Shown: piece by piece, positions 16,562-26,234 of the stretch
Numbering within the stretch: position 1 is the stretch's first letter
How the letters are laid out: every line of letters starts with the position of its first letter
Assembly: GCA_016714815.1 (NCBI GenBank)
Contig: JADKBZ010000014.1
Coordinates: forward strand, 1 to 64,000
DNA: 64,000 nt
Reading direction: 5' to 3'
DNA from: Holophagales bacterium
GTDB taxonomy: Bacteria > Acidobacteriota > Thermoanaerobaculia > UBA5066
Notes under the pieces: generated by a model
The model's input: the letters and a program-made list of their open reading frames with translations, nothing else
What the model was told of the DNA's origin: nothing
The model's database searches: none
Position numbers and translations under genes: made by a program

Positions 16562-17418
16562 GGGCGCTCCGCCCCCGGAGGCAGGTCGACGGCCTCGACG
16601 ACCCGGAGGCGCGGCCGGGAGAGCGTCCCGTCGTGGGCGCGCCGCACGAGAGCGGGCCCGCGCGACAGGACCGTGAGGCCGAACCCGTCTGGGGGAGCGC
16701 CGGGCAGCGCGAGGTGCCGCGCCGTCACGGTGTTCGCCAGCCCCCCGGGATCCGACGGAACCCACCCGAGCCCCGGGACGAAGACCTCGATCCAGCGGTG
16801 ACGGACACCGCTGATACCGTCGTTGAAGAGCTCCTGGCTGTTGCCCGTCAGCTCGCTCGCATCCCGCGCCGTCAGGATCCCCGTCACCTGGCGCACGGGA
16901 ACGCCTCCCCGCCGGAGGAGGTCGGCCGCGAGCAGCGAGCGCCCCACGCACGAGCCCCGCCGGCTGCGGTGGCAGGACGCCGCACTTTCGGACAGAAGGC
17001 CCGGGAGGTCGTAGCGGATCCTCTGGGCGACCCAGGTCACGACCCGTTCCACCGCCTCGAGCTCCGTCGTCGCCCCCCGCAGCAGCATTCGCGACAGGGC
17101 TTCCAGCTCGTCGTCGGCCGGGAGCGGTTCGGCGAGAATCTCGCGCGCTTCGACGGGCAGCGTCCGCGGGTCGACCGGCCAGGGCGCCGAATCCCTGAGC
17201 GGCGAACCGTCGATCTCGACGGTGGCGACGAGCGCCCGGCCGTCGGGCGACGACAGGACGACCCGATAGCCGGCTCCTTCCACCGGACGGACGGCCTTCC
17301 ACGGCTCCGGGCCATTCACGAGATAGCGGGCGGACTCGACGGTGCGCGGACGGGGCGCCGCCTGGCTCTCTCCCGAGAGGAGGACGAGCGCCAGCGCCAG
17401 CGCCAGCGCCGGCGTCAC
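16558..17418 (-). CDS. Secreted transglutaminase-like cysteine protein
   Basis: 286 residues from a GTG overlapping the nusB stop. Signal peptide about residues 1-20 (LALALALVLLSGESQA). A transglutaminase-like core follows, with the presumed triad C157 (RRGSCVGRS), H207 (VRHRWIEVF) and D223 (WVPSDPGG) in the usual order and spacing. Such domains act as proteases, amidases or crosslinkers in the envelope; the substrate is unknown. Its position between nusB and the receiver/cheA genes is odd for a secreted enzyme and may be only operon packing. Confidence 0.8.
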   Translation of the reverse strand: MTPALALALALVLLSGESQAAPRPRTVESARYLVNGPEPWKAVRPVEGAGYRVVLSSPDGRALVATVEIDGSPLRDSAPWPVDPRTLPVEAREILAEPLPADDELEALSRMLLRGATTELEAVERVVTWVAQRIRYDLPGLLSESAASCHRSRRGSCVGRSLLAADLLRRGGVPVRQVTGILTARDASELTGNSQELFNDGISGVRHRWIEVFVPGLGWVPSDPGGLANTVTARHLALPGAPPDGFGLTVLSRGPALVRRAHDGTLSRPRLRVVEAVDLPPGAERP

Positions 17419-17879
17419 GGCTTCCCCGCCGGTGCCGGCTTCGGCCTCCGGTGCGCCGAGGCTTCGCGCGGCCCGAAGAGGCTGCGCCGGATGCCGTCCA
17501 GGACCCCGTTGATGAACGGGGCCGAGGACGGGGTCGAGAACTTCTTGGCGATCTCCACGGCCTCGTCGATGACGACCGGATCGGGAGTTTCGTCCTCGTG
17601 GACGAGCTCGTACAGCGCCACCCGCAGGAGATTCCGGTCCACCACCGGCATCCGGCCGAGCCGCCAGTGCTCCGACTGCTTCCCGAGCAGCTCGTCCAGC
17701 TCGCCGAGGCGGGAGATCGTCCCCAGGAGGAGCCTGGAGGCGTACTCCTGGACGTCGGGAGTCGCGTTCGTGTACTCCTCGGTGTGGAGGAACATCTCCG
17801 AGGGTTCCGTCCCCGCCAGGTCCCGCTGGTAGAGGAGCTGAAGCGCCAGTTCCCGGGCTCGACGCCTTCGGCCGCTCAC
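17415..17879 (-). CDS. nusB: NusB transcription antitermination factor
   Basis: 154 residues from the GTG at 17879, eight bases after the ribH stop. The start is chosen because MSGRRRRARELALQLLYQRD is the classic NusB N-terminus; earlier in-frame codons run into ribH. Later motifs VDRNLLRVALYEL, VVIDEAVEIAKKFS and FINGVLDGI are standard. NusB with S10 binds boxA RNA for rRNA antitermination. The ribH-nusB order is conserved in many bacteria. The C-terminal tail (about 20 residues, rich in Pro/Lys/Arg) is an extension. Confidence 0.95.
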   Translation of the reverse strand: MSGRRRRARELALQLLYQRDLAGTEPSEMFLHTEEYTNATPDVQEYASRLLLGTISRLGELDELLGKQSEHWRLGRMPVVDRNLLRVALYELVHEDETPDPVVIDEAVEIAKKFSTPSSAPFINGVLDGIRRSLFGPREASAHRRPKPAPAGKP

Positions 17880-17887
17880 GGCGACCC

Positions 17888-18370
17888 CTACCGGCCCGGC
17901 GAGCCCGCTCGCAGTCGCGCGCGGAGGTCCGCCAGCTCGACGGCCGCTGTCGCCGCCTCGAACCCCTTGTTGCCTCCCTTGGCGCCCGAACGCTCGAGCG
18001 CCTGCTCGAGCGAGTCGCACGTCAGGACGCCGAAGGTGATCGGAAGGTCGAGCTCGAGGCCGACCTGGAACACACCCTTCGCGACCTCGGCCGCGACGAA
18101 GTCGAAGTGGGGTGTCCCGCCGCGGATGACGGCACCCAGCGCGACGAGGGCATCGAAGGGACCCGACTTTCCGAGGTCACGCAGGCTGAGCGGAATCTCC
18201 CACGAGCCCGGGACCTTGACCACGGTGAGGGCGTCCTCTGCCGCGCCGAGCCTCCTGAAAGCGTCGAGGGCCCCCTCCAGGAGGCGGGAGACGACGATGT
18301 CGTTGGTCCGAGAGGCGACGATACCGAACCGCCGCCCATCGGCGCGAAGCTGGCCCTCGAGCACGTTCAT
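17888..18370 (-). CDS. ribH: 6,7-dimethyl-8-ribityllumazine synthase
   Basis: 160 residues, the normal length. Motifs include FGIVASRTND, KVPGSWEIP, GAVIRGGTPHFDFV (with the catalytic histidine region) and FGVLTCDSLEQALERSG. The enzyme condenses the ribityl-pyrimidine with dihydroxybutanone phosphate in riboflavin synthesis. It starts 7 bp after the PfkB kinase gene and is followed at once by nusB. No other rib gene is in the window. Confidence 0.95.
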   Translation of the reverse strand: MNVLEGQLRADGRRFGIVASRTNDIVVSRLLEGALDAFRRLGAAEDALTVVKVPGSWEIPLSLRDLGKSGPFDALVALGAVIRGGTPHFDFVAAEVAKGVFQVGLELDLPITFGVLTCDSLEQALERSGAKGGNKGFEAATAAVELADLRARLRAGSPGR

Positions 18371-18377
18371 GACGACC

Positions 18378-19451
18378 TCAGTCTAGCAGAGAGAAGCCAC
18401 CCACCGGACGGGCGGAAACCGCCCCTCCCTCCGGCCGGGCCGGGCCGTGAAGCCGTTCGGCCAGCGGCCCGGAGAGAGCGGTCCCGTAGCTCTCGGCGTA
18501 CCGCTCGAGCAGCTCGGTGAAGGTCCAGCGCCGGGCCTGCGGACCCTGCGTCTCGAGGCACAGGACGGCCGCCACCGATCCCAGCCGGCCCGCTTCCTCC
18601 CAGGGCAGGCCCCGGAGGCGCGCGGCCAGGAGGCCGGAGCGGAACGCGTCCCCGACCCCCGTCGGGTCGAGAGCTTCCATCCGGAGGCGGGCGGCGGGGA
18701 TCCGGATCGTCCGCGCCCCGCCCGGCTGCACGCCCGTCCCTTCCCGGAGGGCGATCGTCGCCCCTTCCTCGCCCCTCGTGATGACCAGGACCGGCACCTT
18801 CGCCGCCAGCTCGATTTCCGAGAGCCCGGTCTTCTTCTCGATCACCCCGAGCTCGTAGTCGTTCCCGATGAGCATCGTCGCGCCGTCGAGCCCTTCGAGG
18901 AGGTCGCTTCCTTCGAGCCGGGCCACCTGCTGGCTCGGGTCGTAGACGTAGGGAATTCCCAGCTCGCGGCATTCCCTGGCGTGCTGGCGCATCGCCGTCG
19001 GGTCGCTCGGGCAGATGAGCGCGAGGGCGACCTCTCCCGGAGCGTACGACCGGAAGGTCAGCTCCGACGCACGGGCCATCGCCCCCGCGTAGAACGTCGC
19101 GATCTGGTTCTGCTCGAGGTCCGTCGAGACGAAGAACGACGCGGTGAAGACGTCGTCGCAGAGCTTCATCCCGGAAACGTCGACCCCCTGTTCGCCGAGC
19201 CAGGTACGGTAATCGGCGGCGTCCTGCCCCGCCGTCGCGAGGATCGACGGGGTCACGCCGAAGAGGGCGAGGCCGTAGGAGATGTTCGGCGCCACGCCGC
19301 CGCGAACGCGCCGCATCTCGTCCACGAGGAACGAGACGGAGAGCCGGTGCATGCGGTCGGGGACGACGACGTCCTGGAACTTGCCGGGGAAGCGCATCAG
19401 GTAGTCGAACGCCACCGAGCCGGTGACGACGATTTTCGGGTTCGAGCTCAT
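18378..19451 (-). CDS. PfkB/ribokinase-family sugar or nucleoside kinase, adenosine-kinase-like
   Basis: 357 residues from the ATG at 19451, overlapping mtnP by 4 bp (ATGA). PfkB signatures: N-terminal GSVAFDYLMRFPG, RGGVAPNISYGLALFG (substrate-binding glycine region) and C-terminal DPTGVGDAFRSGLL, which contains the catalytic Asp and anion hole. VLVITRGEEGATI is also typical. The last 35 or so residues form a poorly conserved tail. Neighbouring mtnP releases adenine or a purine base from methylthioadenosine, so adenosine salvage is a reasonable but unproven substrate guess; other sugars remain possible. Confidence 0.8.
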   Translation of the reverse strand: MSSNPKIVVTGSVAFDYLMRFPGKFQDVVVPDRMHRLSVSFLVDEMRRVRGGVAPNISYGLALFGVTPSILATAGQDAADYRTWLGEQGVDVSGMKLCDDVFTASFFVSTDLEQNQIATFYAGAMARASELTFRSYAPGEVALALICPSDPTAMRQHARECRELGIPYVYDPSQQVARLEGSDLLEGLDGATMLIGNDYELGVIEKKTGLSEIELAAKVPVLVITRGEEGATIALREGTGVQPGGARTIRIPAARLRMEALDPTGVGDAFRSGLLAARLRGLPWEEAGRLGSVAAVLCLETQGPQARRWTFTELLERYAESYGTALSGPLAERLHGPARPEGGAVSARPVGGFSLLD

Positions 19452-20308
19452 TTCCAGTACCTTTCCATCAGGAGCGCGAGGCGTTCGCGCGCGTCGGCAG
19501 GGACCCTGGCGGGGTCGGAGAGGACGGCGAAGCGCATCGCGCCGTCGCAGTCCGGCGGGCGCTCGGGGTCGAGAGACGAGAGGGCGCGAACGAGGATCCT
19601 GTCCGCCGTCTCGGCGTTCTTCTTCAGCACGGCGAGGACGGCCTCCACCGAGACCGGCGCCTCCTCCTCGTGCCAGCAGTCGTAGTCGGTCACGAGGCAC
19701 ATCGTGGCGTAGTCGATCTCCGCCTCGCGGCAGAGCTTCGCCTCCGTGGCGTTCGTCATCCCGATGACGTCGACGCCCCAGGAGCGGTAGAGACGCGACT
19801 CGGCGAGCGTGGAGAACTGCGGCCCCTCCATGCAGAGGTACGTCCCGCCCCGGTGCGCGACGGCGCCCGTCTCCCCCGCCGCCGACGCGAGGACGTCGAG
19901 GAGGTACGCCGAGACCGGGTGCGAGAACGAGACGTGCGAGACGCACCCTTCTCCGAAGAACGTCGACCGGCGCCCCTTCGTCAGGTCCAGGAACTGGTCG
20001 GGCAGGACGAGGTCGGTCGGCGCGTACTCGAGCTTCATCGACCCGCAGGCCGACGACGAGACGAGATACGGGCAACCGAGCTTGCGAAAGCCCCAGACGT
20101 TCGCGCGGTAGTTCACCTCGGACGGCAGGAACCGGTGCCCGCGTCCGTGCCTCGCCAGGAACGCCACGGGCACCCCGGAGACCTCGCCGAGGACGAAGGC
20201 GTCCGACGGCGCGCCGAACGGTGTCTCGAGCTTCACCTCTTCCGAGACGGCGAGCCCGGGAAGCGAGTAGAGGCCCGAGCCGCCGACGAGGCCGATCCGT
20301 TTCCTCAA
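19448..20308 (-). CDS. mtnP: S-methyl-5'-thioadenosine phosphorylase
   Basis: 286 residues from a TTG that shares bases with the stop of the upstream oxidoreductase (TTGA), a rare start supported by the exact N-terminus MRKRIGLVGGSGLY. Family motifs: LARHGRGH, VNYRANVWGF, CMEGPQFST, MTNATEAKLCREAEI and VTDYDCWH, the last strongly characteristic of MtnP rather than purine nucleoside phosphorylase. The enzyme phosphorolyses MTA from polyamine or SAM metabolism. It overlaps the PfkB kinase gene, suggesting a shared nucleoside salvage task. Confidence 0.93.
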   Translation of the reverse strand: MRKRIGLVGGSGLYSLPGLAVSEEVKLETPFGAPSDAFVLGEVSGVPVAFLARHGRGHRFLPSEVNYRANVWGFRKLGCPYLVSSSACGSMKLEYAPTDLVLPDQFLDLTKGRRSTFFGEGCVSHVSFSHPVSAYLLDVLASAAGETGAVAHRGGTYLCMEGPQFSTLAESRLYRSWGVDVIGMTNATEAKLCREAEIDYATMCLVTDYDCWHEEEAPVSVEAVLAVLKKNAETADRILVRALSSLDPERPPDCDGAMRFAVLSDPARVPADARERLALLMERYWK

Positions 20309-21255
20309 CCGAGTCTCCGCCGGACTTCCTCCTGGACGTCGAGGGCGAGCTTCAGGGCCGCCCGTCCGGCCTCACCCGTCACCGCCGGCTCGCTTCGCGT
20401 CGAGCACGCGTCGAGGAAGGCGCCGTCCTCGGCCGTCAGCGGGTCGGCGGGCACGACCGCCACGGGCCACTCCATGATCCGGGGTGGGCCGCTCAGCCGG
20501 TCGAGCCGGTACGCCGTCACGTCCCGTGCCTGCGTGTCGATCGAGAAATACCAGTCGGGCTGGAAGAAGCGGAACTTCCTCGTCTTCTCCGTCGAGACCC
20601 GCGAGGCGGTGAGGTTCGCCACGCACCCCCCCTCGAACTCGAGGCGGATGGAGGCGATGTCGACCTTCTTCGAGAGGATCGGCACCCCGACCGCGTGGAT
20701 CGCGGTCACCGGCTTCTTCACGATCTCGAGCGCGATGTCGAGGTCGTGGACGAGGAGGTCGAGGACGACGTCGACGTCGAGCGCCCGGGGAACGAAGACG
20801 CCGAGGCGGTGCGCCTCGATGAACTTCGGCTCGGTCACGAGCGGCAGGACCGCCACGACCGCCGGGTTGAAGCGCTCGATGTGCCCCACCTGGAGGACCC
20901 GGCCGTTTCCGCGGGCCACCGCGATGAGCCGGTCGGCTTCCTCGAGCGTCACGGTCATCGGCTTCTCGACGAGGACGTCGGCCCCGCCCGAGAGGAGCTC
21001 CTCGGCGACCTCGGCGTGCGTGGAGGTGGGGGTCGCCACGACGACGGCCGTCGCGCCCCTGGCGAGCAGCTCCTTCACGGAGCGGCAGCGGACGAGCCCG
21101 GCGGCGCCGTACTTCCCCTCGATCTCGGCGGCCATGTCGTCGTTCGGCTCGACGAAGCCGACGGGCTCGGAGAGGGGAAGCTCGGTGAGGATTCGGGCGT
21201 GGTGGCGGCCCAGGTAGCCGCAGCCGGCGATTCCTGTCTTGATCTTTTCGGACAT
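20305..21255 (-). CDS. Gfo/Idh/MocA-family NAD(P)-dependent oxidoreductase
   Basis: 316 residues from the ATG at 21255, which shares one base with the HAD gene stop (TGATG). The Rossmann start GIAGCGYLGRHHARIL, the AVVVATPTSTHAEVAEELL stretch and the EKPMTVTLEEAD motif with the conserved Lys of this family are present. GHIERFNPAV recalls a subgroup that includes UDP-GlcNAc 3-dehydrogenases such as GnnA, but nothing in the neighbourhood confirms lipid A work. The substrate is therefore unknown. Confidence 0.85.
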   Translation of the reverse strand: MSEKIKTGIAGCGYLGRHHARILTELPLSEPVGFVEPNDDMAAEIEGKYGAAGLVRCRSVKELLARGATAVVVATPTSTHAEVAEELLSGGADVLVEKPMTVTLEEADRLIAVARGNGRVLQVGHIERFNPAVVAVLPLVTEPKFIEAHRLGVFVPRALDVDVVLDLLVHDLDIALEIVKKPVTAIHAVGVPILSKKVDIASIRLEFEGGCVANLTASRVSTEKTRKFRFFQPDWYFSIDTQARDVTAYRLDRLSGPPRIMEWPVAVVPADPLTAEDGAFLDACSTRSEPAVTGEAGRAALKLALDVQEEVRRRLG

Positions 21256-21887
21256 CAAACGCGAGAGTTTATCGGAAGCGTTGGTCCCGGTACGAGGTCG
21301 AGGAGCTCCCGAAGGTTCTCGATCCGCTCCCCCGCGCCGTGCCCGAGGCCGACGAACCTCACCGGCGCCGCGACGGCCGCCTGCTCGTCGAACCGCGAAT
21401 CGCCCACGAAGAGGCACTCCGGGAGCGGGGTCCCTATCCGCTCCGCGGCGAGCCGGACGACCCCCGGATCGGGCTTTCCCGCCCCCGCCTCGCTGCCCGA
21501 GGCCGTGGCGTCGAGAAGGGGAAGGAGGCCGTGGAGGTCGAGGATCCGGCGCGCCAGGGGCGCCGTCGTGTTCGTGGCGACGGCCGTCCGGATTCCCCGG
21601 CGCCGCAGCTGGGCCAGGACCCCGATCGCCTCGGTGTTCGGCCGGATCTCCCCGAGGTGGTCCTCGAAGAGCCCTGCGTACGTCGCCTCGATCTCCTCCA
21701 CGGACCGGTCCGGCATGTAGCCGTCCCGGTCGGCCGTCGCCCCGTTTCCGTAGATCGAATCGAACTCGGCCCGCGGGACCGGCGCGCGGCCGAACTGGAC
21801 GAGAGTCCGGTTGTAGACGGCGAACCAGGCGTCCTCCGAGAAGACGAGGACCCCGTCCATGTCGAAAAGGACGGCGCGAATCTCCAT
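21255..21887 (-). CDS. HAD-superfamily hydrolase (phosphoglycolate-phosphatase/beta-phosphoglucomutase-like)
   Basis: 210 residues from the ATG at 21887. Motif I FDMDGVLVFSED with the nucleophile Asp, motif II Thr in TAVATNTTAP, motif III Lys in GAGKPDPGV and motif IV FVGDSRFDEQAA are all present, with a helical cap after motif I. These are small phosphatases or phosphomutases; the substrate cannot be read from sequence. It is the first gene of the fifteen-gene minus-strand unit and is divergent from ileS. Confidence 0.85.
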   Translation of the reverse strand: MEIRAVLFDMDGVLVFSEDAWFAVYNRTLVQFGRAPVPRAEFDSIYGNGATADRDGYMPDRSVEEIEATYAGLFEDHLGEIRPNTEAIGVLAQLRRRGIRTAVATNTTAPLARRILDLHGLLPLLDATASGSEAGAGKPDPGVVRLAAERIGTPLPECLFVGDSRFDEQAAVAAPVRFVGLGHGAGERIENLRELLDLVPGPTLPINSRV

Positions 21888-21946
21888 CCGCCGATCTTCG
21901 CATCCCGCCCCGTCCGGCTTCCGGCCCGCTCCTGTCGGCCCGCTCC

Positions 21947-21975
21947 TTGCTTCGGGGTGGTGCGGCCGGTAACCT
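21947..21975 (+). promoter_or_regulatory. ileS: Candidate sigma70-type promoter of ileS
   Basis: TTGCTT (21947-21952), a 17-bp spacer and TAACCT (21970-21975) precede ileS. Transcription would begin within a few bases of the ATG at 21987, and no good Shine-Dalgarno is visible, so the transcript might be nearly leaderless. The match is only partial. Confidence 0.3.
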
Positions 21976-21986
21976 CCGGGGCCTCT

Positions 21987-24937
21987 ATGGAAGCCCGCGA
22001 CTACAAGGCCACGCTCCAGCTCCCGACGACCTCCTTCCCGATGAAGGCCGACCTCCCCAAACGGGAACCCGAGCGGCTCGCCCGCTGGGAGGCTTCCGGC
22101 CTCTACGAGAAGGTCCTCGCCGCCCGCCGCGAGGCAGGCGCCCCCCGCTTCATCCTTCACGACGGACCGCCCTACGCCAACGGGCGCATCCACATCGGGA
22201 CGGCGCTCAACAAGATCCTGAAGGACATCGTCGTCCGGTCGAAGACGCTCGCGGGCTTCGAGGCGCCGTACGTCCCCGGCTGGGACTGCCACGGCCTGCC
22301 GATCGAGCTGAAGGTCGACAAGGAGCTCGGCTCGAAGAAGCGGGAGATGGACCCCGTCACGTTCCGGAAGGCCTGCCGCGAGTACGCCCAGAAGTGGGTC
22401 GTGGCCCAGCGGACCGACTTCCAGCGGCTCGGCATCCTCGGCGCCTGGGAAGCCCCCTACCGGACGATGGACTACGGCTACCAGGCGACGATCGCCCGGT
22501 CGTTCGGGGAGTTCCTGGCGAAGGGGCTCGTGACGTTCGGCTTCAAGGCGGTCCTCTGGTGCGTCCAGTGCAAGACGGCCCTTGCCGAGGCCGAGGTGGA
22601 GTACGAGGACCGGAAAGACGCCTCGATCCACGTCGCCTTCCCGATGCCCGTCACCGATGCCCTGCGCGCCCTCTGGGGCGAGGCGCTCGCGGCCGAATCC
22701 GAGCTCTTCGCCGTCATCTGGACGACGACCCCCTGGACGCTCCCGGCCAACCGCGCCGTCTGCCTCGGCCCCGAGATCCCCTACGTCCTGGCGCGGCGGG
22801 CCTCCGAGCCTTCGAAGCTCTACGTTCTCGCCGAACCGCTCGTCGAAGCAACCGCGAAGGCGCTCTCGTGGGCCGATCTCGCCGCGATCCCCGGCACGGC
22901 CCGCAAGGGAGCCGCGGTCGAGATGGCGCGCCCGACGTACCGGCGGCCCTTCGACGTCGACGGCGTCTCGTTCGGCTTTCTCCTCGGCGAGCACGTCTCG
23001 ACGGACGACGGCACCGGCCTCGTCCACACCGCGCCGGGCCACGGCCGCGAGGACCACGACGTCGTCAAGCGGAGCGGCCACCCGGTGGACGACCCGGCCC
23101 TCTGCCCCGTCGACGCGGCCGGCTTCTACGACGCCCACGTTCCCGAGCCGCTCCGCGGCAAGCGGGTCGTCGCGGCGAAGTCGCCCGACCTCGACGCGAA
23201 CCGCGCCGTCCTCGCCCTCCTCGAGGCGGGCGACCCCTCGGGCGCGCGCCTCCTCGGCCGGACCGACATGGTCCACAGCTATCCCCACTGCTGGCGCTGC
23301 AAGAGCCCCGTCGTCTTCCGCGCGACCCACCAGTGGTTCATCGACCTCGGGGCGCTCCGCGACCGGGCGCTCACCGAGATCCGCGAGAAGGTGGAGTGGG
23401 TCCCCGCGTTCGGCGTCAACCGGATCGGGGCCATGGTCGAGAACCGGCTCGAGTGGACGATCTCGCGCCAGAGGCTCTGGGGCTCCCCCATCACGATCCT
23501 GAAGCCGGCCGAGCCGCGGGAAGACCTGGAGTACTACCCCTCCGCCGACGACCCGGCCGAGCTGAAGCTCTTCTTCGACCACCTCGTCGCCATCTTCGAG
23601 AAGCACGGCGCCGACGCCTGGTGGGACGACGAGAACTTCCCCGCCGACGCGTTCGTCCCGCCCACGTCGAAGTGGAAGGGCGTCGCGTTCGAGAAAGTCA
23701 AGGACATCCTCGACGTCTGGTTCGACTCGGGTGTCTCGCACGCTGCCGTCCTCGGCACGTCGGCCTACGGCATCGCTTCCCCCTACGACGAGGCCACGGC
23801 CGCGCCCGTGCTCTACCTCGAGGGACACGACCAGCACCGCGGCTGGTTCCAGTCCTCCCTCCTCACCGCCGTCGCTCTCCGCGGAAAAGCCCCTTACGAC
23901 ACCGTCGTCACGCACGGCTTCGTCGTCGCGGGCGACGGCCGGAAGATGTCCAAGTCGGTGGGCAACACCGTCGAGCCCGACGAGGTCATCTCCAAGCACG
24001 GCGCCGACGTCCTCCGGCTCTGGGTCGGCTCGACCGACTACACCGACGACATCCGCCTCAACCAGGAGATCCTCACGCGGACGGCCGAGGCGTACCGGAA
24101 GATCCGGAACACGGCGCGCTTCCTCCTGTCGAACCTCTTCGACTTCGACCCGAAGGCGTGGACGCCGTCGCCCCCGAGAAGCTCGAGCCCGTCGACCGCC
24201 TCCTCGTCGCCCGGGCCGCGCTCCTCGTCGCCGACAGCCGGAAGGCCTACGACCGCTTCGAGTTCCACGCGGTCGCCCGCCGTCTGCGCGAGTTCGCCAC
24301 GACCGACCTCTCCTCCCTCTGGTGCGACATCCGCAAGGACGCTCTCTTCGTGGCCGGAAGGAACGACCCCGCCCGGCGCTCGGCCCAGACGGCCGCGTTC
24401 CGCATCGCCGAGGCGCTCGCCCTCCTCCTCAACCCGATCTGCCCCTTCACCGCCGAGGAGATCTGGGAGTCGCTGCCGGGCCACGAGGGGACCTCCCCGA
24501 ATCTCGCCACCTGGGACGACCTCGTCCTCGCGACTCTCACCGACGAGCAGCACGCGGCCTGGGGCCGCCTGCTCGACGTCCGCGCCGCCTTCGTCGGGGC
24601 CCTCGAGCCCCTCCGCCGGGACGGCGTCGTCGGCACGAGCGCCCAGGCCCGCGCCGAAGTCGAACGGACCGCTTCCTTCGTAGCCGACCTCTCGACGACC
24701 GGCCTCGACGAGGCGCGTTTCGCCGAGCTCCTCATCGTTCCCGAGGTCGTCTTCCACGCCCAGGCCTCGGAAGGTGAGACCGCCCTGCCCGCCGTCTCGG
24801 CCCACGCGGCCGAGGGGACGAAGTGCCCGCGCTGCTGGCAGGTGAAGCGCGACGGCGACGACACCGGCCTCTGCCCGCGCTGCCAGGGAATCCTCGCAAC
24901 TCTCCCCGCGCCCCCGGCTCCGGCGGCTGGCGCGTGA
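21987..24937 (+). CDS. ileS: Isoleucyl-tRNA synthetase (apparent single-base frameshift)
   Basis: About 983 residues if the frame is repaired. Class I motifs are intact: PPYANGRIHIGTAL (HIGH) near residue 60 and GRKMSKSVGN near 655, plus WTTTPWTLPANRA in the editing domain and a C-terminal zinc motif with CPRCWQ and CPRCQG. At 24160-24161 the frame breaks: FDPKAW is followed by DAVAPEKLEPVD in the neighbouring frame. Adding one G to TGG/AC gives AWDAVAPEK, so a single G was probably lost from a GGG run. The gene is essential for charging tRNA-Ile and no second copy is in the window, which favours a sequence error. Its stop overlaps lspA by 4 bp. Confidence 0.92.
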
Positions 24938-25442
24938 GTCCCGTCCGCCTCCGGGCGCTCTACCTCGCCCTCTCGGTTCTCATCGTCCTGCTCGACCAGG
25001 CGACGAAGATGATGATCCGTGCGTGGGTCCCCATGCACGACCGGATCGTCGTCATCTCCGGCTGCTTCGACATCACCCACGTCGAGAACACCGGGGCCGC
25101 CTTCGGCCTCTTCGCCGGGGCGACCTCCCCGTACCGGCCGATCCTCCTCAACGGCGTCGCCTTCGCGGTCTTCGTCCTCGTCCTCATCTACGCATTCAAG
25201 AGCCCCATCCACTGGAAGCGGCTTCAGCTCGCCCTCGCCGGAATCCTCGGCGGCGCCGTCGGGAACCTCATCGACCGGATCGGCTCGGGCGCCGTGACCG
25301 ACTTCCTCCGCGTCCACATCGCCAACAAGTGGGAGTGGCCTTCCTTCAACGTCGCCGACAGCGCCATCACCGTGGGCGTCGTCCTCCTCGCGCTGGATAT
25401 CTGGAAGAACCCCGCCGGCGCGGAGACGAAGCCGGAGTCCTG

Positions 25443-25443
<1 letters not shown>
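24934..25443 (+). CDS. lspA: Lipoprotein signal peptidase (signal peptidase II)
   Basis: 169 residues from a GTG overlapping the ileS stop (GTGA). Four hydrophobic segments are visible. The catalytic aspartates are D114 in GNLIDRI and D142 in FNVADSAI; ENTGAAFGLF is another family motif. LspA is an inner-membrane aspartyl protease that cuts prolipoproteins such as the Pal, CpoB and LptE of this window. The ileS-lspA pairing is common, and lgt follows directly. Confidence 0.95.

Positions 25444-26230
<787 letters not shown>

Positions 26231-26234
<4 letters not shown>

Noticed and set aside
21239..21986. Plus-strand open frames upstream of ileS
   Set aside because: They lie antisense to the HAD phosphatase and carry no domain; the ATG at 21987 begins the IleRS homology.
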